A DNA stretch of 40,427 nt, taken from contig PXYW01000025.1 in assembly GCA_003023695.1 (NCBI GenBank), positions 1-40,427 on the forward strand, written 5' to 3'. This DNA is from Sulfobacillus benefaciens (GTDB lineage Bacteria > Bacillota > Sulfobacillia > Sulfobacillales > Sulfobacillaceae). Positions 37,581 to 40,427 of the stretch are shown here, piece after piece. The notes below the pieces were generated by a model, which was not told the origin of the DNA, did no database searches, and worked only from the letters and a program-made list of their open reading frames with translations. The stretch's first letter is position 1; each line of letters starts with the position of its first letter. The position numbers were made by a program, and so were the translations under genes.

Positions 37581-38354
37581 GTGGAAAATCTCGGGGAAGC
37601 CGAAACTCATGCGTTAATCCAGTTGATCCAGCCTATCGCTGATGATGAATGGATTGTCGGACACCGGGGATCCGAGTGGCTAGCTTTGACACCGGATTTG
37701 GAGGAGGATTTGGCGTTTAGTTCGATTACCCAGGACGAACTGGGCCATGCGCAATTTTATTTCGAACTGTTGCATTCGCTGGGACTGCCATCAGCGGACG
37801 AGTTAGTCTATTTACGTCCGGCTTCCGGATGGACCAACGCTCAAGTGCTGGAAATGCCCAACCAGGACTGGGCGCATACCGTGGCTCTTCGGTATCTGTA
37901 TGAAGTGCTAGATGACATTCGCCATGAGGCGCTCTTAGGATCGTGGTATCAGCCCCTGACCGATGGCGTGCGAAAAATTAGGATGGAGGAAAAGTACCAT
38001 CTTCAACATTTCGCGACCGGGTTTGAGTTGCTGGCCACCGGGACGGAGTTATCACGGCAACGTCTGATCGAGGGAATAACTGACATTTGGCCCCGGCTCG
38101 GCGATCTTTTTGCCTGGGGCGGTTCGGAAGAATTTCTCGCAACATTGGGGTTGCCCAATTTGGCACAATCACAATTGAAGCAACGTTGGACCACTAGGAT
38201 GGAAAAAGCGTTTTACGACTTAGGGTTGCCCTGGCCAGGGGCACTACCGGATGTGACAGTTAACGGGCGTAACGGCCAACACACGCAAGATTTGTCGGAC
38301 TTGCTTACGGTGATGACTGAAGTTCGCCAAATCGATGTGAGCTCACCTTGGTAA
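37581..38354 (+). CDS. paaC: Phenylacetyl-CoA epoxidase subunit PaaC
   Basis: This is the 257-residue structural partner of PaaA, with a ferritin-like four-helix fold. Seen are ADDEWIVGHRGSEWLALTP, ITQDELGHAQFYFELL and MEEKYHLQHFATGFELL, the degenerate di-iron motifs of PaaC. The start is a GTG at 37581 with GGAGGAGG about nine bases upstream. Together PaaA and PaaC form the oxygenase core, and the electron donor would be PaaE, not seen here. Confidence 0.93.
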   Translation: MENLGEAETHALIQLIQPIADDEWIVGHRGSEWLALTPDLEEDLAFSSITQDELGHAQFYFELLHSLGLPSADELVYLRPASGWTNAQVLEMPNQDWAHTVALRYLYEVLDDIRHEALLGSWYQPLTDGVRKIRMEEKYHLQHFATGFELLATGTELSRQRLIEGITDIWPRLGDLFAWGGSEEFLATLGLPNLAQSQLKQRWTTRMEKAFYDLGLPWPGALPDVTVNGRNGQHTQDLSDLLTVMTEVRQIDVSSPW

Positions 38355-38381
38355 CATGAATGTCATGGAGGAGGGGGTATC

Positions 38382-38828
38382 ATGGCGCTCACCCGAGAGT
38401 ATGTGATGTCGGCATTAAGCCAAGTGATGGATCCGGAAATTCCAAGCCTGAGCATTGTCGATCTGGGAATGGTCGGAGATGTGATGATTGACGGAGATTC
38501 AGTGCGAGTAGACTTGATCCCCACATTTTTGGGCTGCCCAGCATTAGATTTGATCCAAAAAAATGTGCAACAAGCCCTTTCTGAAACGTCTACCACTGTT
38601 CGTTGGATTCATGACCGCCCTTGGAGTTCCTCCATGATCTCCCGCCGAGGACGTCAAGCATTGACCGAATGGGGGGTGGCTCCACCCTCGGAAACCGAAA
38701 CAGTACCTTGTCCGTTTTGCGGATCCCACAACACGAGTCATCAGAGCCCATTTGGGCATAGTTTATGCAAGGCCTTATATTATTGTCAGGATTGCTCACA
38801 GCCTTTCGAGAAAATCAAGACCATTTAA
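38382..38828 (+). CDS. paaD: Phenylacetyl-CoA epoxidase maturation protein PaaD
   Basis: A 148-residue protein with an N-terminal MIP18/SufT-type domain (VMDPEIPSLSIVDLGMVGDV, then TFLGCPALDLI). It ends in a Zn ribbon, CPFCG with a second CQDC pair. PaaD is required for the epoxidase and is thought to act in iron-centre assembly. All four ribbon cysteines are present, as in full-length PaaD. It begins at an ATG after GGAGGAGGGG. The gene follows paaC after 27 bases. Confidence 0.92.
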   Translation: MALTREYVMSALSQVMDPEIPSLSIVDLGMVGDVMIDGDSVRVDLIPTFLGCPALDLIQKNVQQALSETSTTVRWIHDRPWSSSMISRRGRQALTEWGVAPPSETETVPCPFCGSHNTSHQSPFGHSLCKALYYCQDCSQPFEKIKTI

Positions 38829-38908
38829 TCGTTGTCATACTTCCCGCAATGCCAACGAAATGGGTGCGGTTATAGGCGCGTAATAATAAGAAAGGGGACA
38901 AGTGCGGC

Positions 38909-40231
38909 ATGATATTGGATGTGGCGACGGAAACGGCTTCCCGTTCTGATTTGGAAGCATTGCAGCTAGATCGTTTGAAAACGACGGTCCAGCACATGTA
39001 TGACCATGTGTCTTTTTACCGTCAGGAAATGGAGAAAGCGCAAGTAAAACCTTCGGATATTACTAGTTTAGAGGACCTCGCTCGGCTTCCTTTTATGAGA
39101 AAACACCATTTGCGTGACAACTACCCTTTTGGCCTCATTGCGGTACCTTTGGATCAGGTAGTGAGATTTCATGCATCCTCCGGCACTCGCGGCAAACCTA
39201 CGGTTGTGGCATATACTAAAGGCGACATCGAGCGCTGGTCGCGGGTTGTGGCCAGGGCGGTTGCGTGTGCCGGGGGAAGGCCGGGGGACCGATTTCACAA
39301 TGCATACGGATATGGCCTGTTTACCGGAGGCCTGGGTCTCCATTATGGTATTGAAGAATTAGGCGCAGCGGTTATCCCGGTGTCGGGAGGCAACACTCCC
39401 CGACAAGTTCTAGTGATTCAAGACTTTACCCCTCGGGGAATTTCAGGCACTCCTTCTTATGTGCTAAACATTGCTGACGAAATGAGGAAAATGGGTTTAG
39501 ATCCGCGCAAGACGAGTTTGGAATATGGCATCTTAGGCGCCGAACCATGGAGTGAAGCGTTGCGCCAAGAAATAGAAGAAGCTTTAGCCATTAAGGCAAT
39601 GGATATATACGGGCTAAGTGAGGTCATTGGCCCCGGCGTGGCTATGGAGTGCATTGAGGCACAAAATGGACTCCACATTGCTGAGGACCATTTTCTTCCC
39701 GAGGTTGTCGATCCCAAAACAGGACTGCCTTTGCCCTATGGGGAAACCGGAGAGTTGGTGTTCACTTCGCTAACTAAAGAGGCATTTCCCGTCATTCGTT
39801 ATCGGACAGGGGACATTGCTTCTTTAAACCCTGAACCGTGCATTTGCGGCCGAACCTTGGTCCGCATGTCTCGTATCAAGGGTCGACTGGACGACATGCT
39901 GATTATCCGTGGCGTCAATGTATTTCCCACCGAGATCGAATATGTCCTGCTTCAGGTGAATGAAATTGCCCCGCATTATCAAGTGGTGGTGGATCATCAG
40001 GGAGCATTGGACACCCTAGAAGTGCATTGTGAAGTAACGCCAGAGTATTTTGCCGAGGTCGGATCCCTGGAGACAGATCACGCGCGATCAAATGCGTTGC
40101 GGCAAAAGGTTCTGCATATGTTGCGAAGCGAACTGGGGATTTCTGTGGGATTGCACGTGCATAAACCTGGCGTTTTGCCGCGCAGTGAAGGGAAAGCAGT
40201 CCGTATCGTGGATAAGCGACCCCAACAATAA
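38909..40231 (+). CDS. paaK: Phenylacetate-CoA ligase
   Basis: This AMP-forming ligase activates phenylacetate to phenylacetyl-CoA, the substrate of PaaABC. The 440-residue protein fits the family. The ATP loop is HASSGTRGKPTVVAYT, the adenylation motif is YGLSEVIGPGVAMEC, and YRTGDIASL is followed by Cys-rich PCICGRTLVRMSRIKGRLDDM, typical of the PaaK branch. RGVNVFPTEIEY is the hinge for the C-terminal domain. The ATG at 38909 is preceded by AAAGGGG. No terminator is seen between paaD and this gene. Confidence 0.95.
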   Translation: MILDVATETASRSDLEALQLDRLKTTVQHMYDHVSFYRQEMEKAQVKPSDITSLEDLARLPFMRKHHLRDNYPFGLIAVPLDQVVRFHASSGTRGKPTVVAYTKGDIERWSRVVARAVACAGGRPGDRFHNAYGYGLFTGGLGLHYGIEELGAAVIPVSGGNTPRQVLVIQDFTPRGISGTPSYVLNIADEMRKMGLDPRKTSLEYGILGAEPWSEALRQEIEEALAIKAMDIYGLSEVIGPGVAMECIEAQNGLHIAEDHFLPEVVDPKTGLPLPYGETGELVFTSLTKEAFPVIRYRTGDIASLNPEPCICGRTLVRMSRIKGRLDDMLIIRGVNVFPTEIEYVLLQVNEIAPHYQVVVDHQGALDTLEVHCEVTPEYFAEVGSLETDHARSNALRQKVLHMLRSELGISVGLHVHKPGVLPRSEGKAVRIVDKRPQQ

Positions 40232-40261
40232 TTTTAGGGTTTGATAGCGGAGGCGAGATTT

Positions 40262-40427
40262 TTGACACAACAATTGCAATCCGAGACCCGCGTGCGAGAA
40301 TTTATCTCACGGTCTCACCAGCATTATATTGATGGAAACTGGGTCTCTTCAGTGTCAGGGAAAAGTATGGATGATATGGATCCATCCACTCGAGAAGTAC
40401 TGACGCAAGTGGCGCGTGGCGAAGCCG
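40262..40427 (+). CDS. Aldehyde dehydrogenase, N-terminal part (cut by window end)
   Basis: The first 55 codons of an NAD(P)-dependent aldehyde dehydrogenase. After a short leader the sequence reads HYIDGNWVSSVSGKSM, then DPSTREVLTQVARGEA, the typical N-terminal NAD-domain start of the superfamily. It uses a TTG start at 40262 with GCGGAGGCGAG just upstream. In this setting it may oxidise the ring-cleavage semialdehyde (PaaZ-like role) or phenylacetaldehyde. The catalytic Cys and Glu lie beyond the window. Confidence 0.8.
   Translation, partial: MTQQLQSETRVREFISRSHQHYIDGNWVSSVSGKSMDDMDPSTREVLTQVARGEA

Overview
This window is a chromosomal segment of a low-to-mid G+C Gram-positive bacterium, most likely a deep-branching Firmicute such as Sulfobacillus. 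The assignment is an inference. It rests on the purS plus small-type purL purine operon, strong AAGGAGG-type ribosome sites with frequent GTG/TTG starts, a gatCAB amidotransferase, YerC, and a gene order that follows the Bacillus subtilis pur - yerC - pcrA - ligA - gatCAB - yefA(rlmCD) region.

Layout. 1-740: no convincing gene, probably decayed sequence plus the leader of the purine operon. 741-11663: ten tightly overlapping genes for IMP synthesis (purB C S Q L F M N H D); purE and purK are not here. 11714-13103: a Ser/Gly-rich lipoprotein with a GerD-like helical core, a YerC-type TrpR-superfamily regulator with its own palindrome and promoter, and a small unknown gene. 13163-17354: pcrA helicase and ligA DNA ligase. 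17486-19470: two oligopeptide-ABC ATPases without permease or binding protein, closed by a clear terminator. 19695-20642: a K+-channel/RCK protein with an abnormal selectivity filter. 20643-20990: a promoter and structured RNA leader. 20991-26489: gatC-gatA-gatB, an LD-carboxypeptidase and an rRNA (uracil-5-)-methyltransferase, each start overlapping the preceding stop. 26448-28515: an amino-acid permease and a divergent acyl-CoA thioesterase.

28711-35553 is an accessory region. A broken AbiEii-like nucleotidyltransferase pseudogene and an unrecognised small ORF come first. A six-to-seven-gene operon follows that encodes a very reduced type IV secretion-like machine: VirB2-like pilin, VirB6/TrbL-like membrane protein, PrgI-like protein, and a VirB4 split into two genes. 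It ends with a SAF/CpaB-like protein and a TadZ/CpaE-like protein that has lost its P-loop. No relaxase, coupling ATPase or integrase is visible, so this mixed VirB/Flp-type apparatus is the most interesting system in the window.

35550-40427 is an aerobic phenylacetate degradation cluster: a divergent PaaI thioesterase, then paaA-B-C-D, paaK and the beginning of an aldehyde dehydrogenase cut by the window end. A perfect 18-bp palindrome lies at the paa promoter. All functional assignments come from reading motifs by eye; no database search was run.
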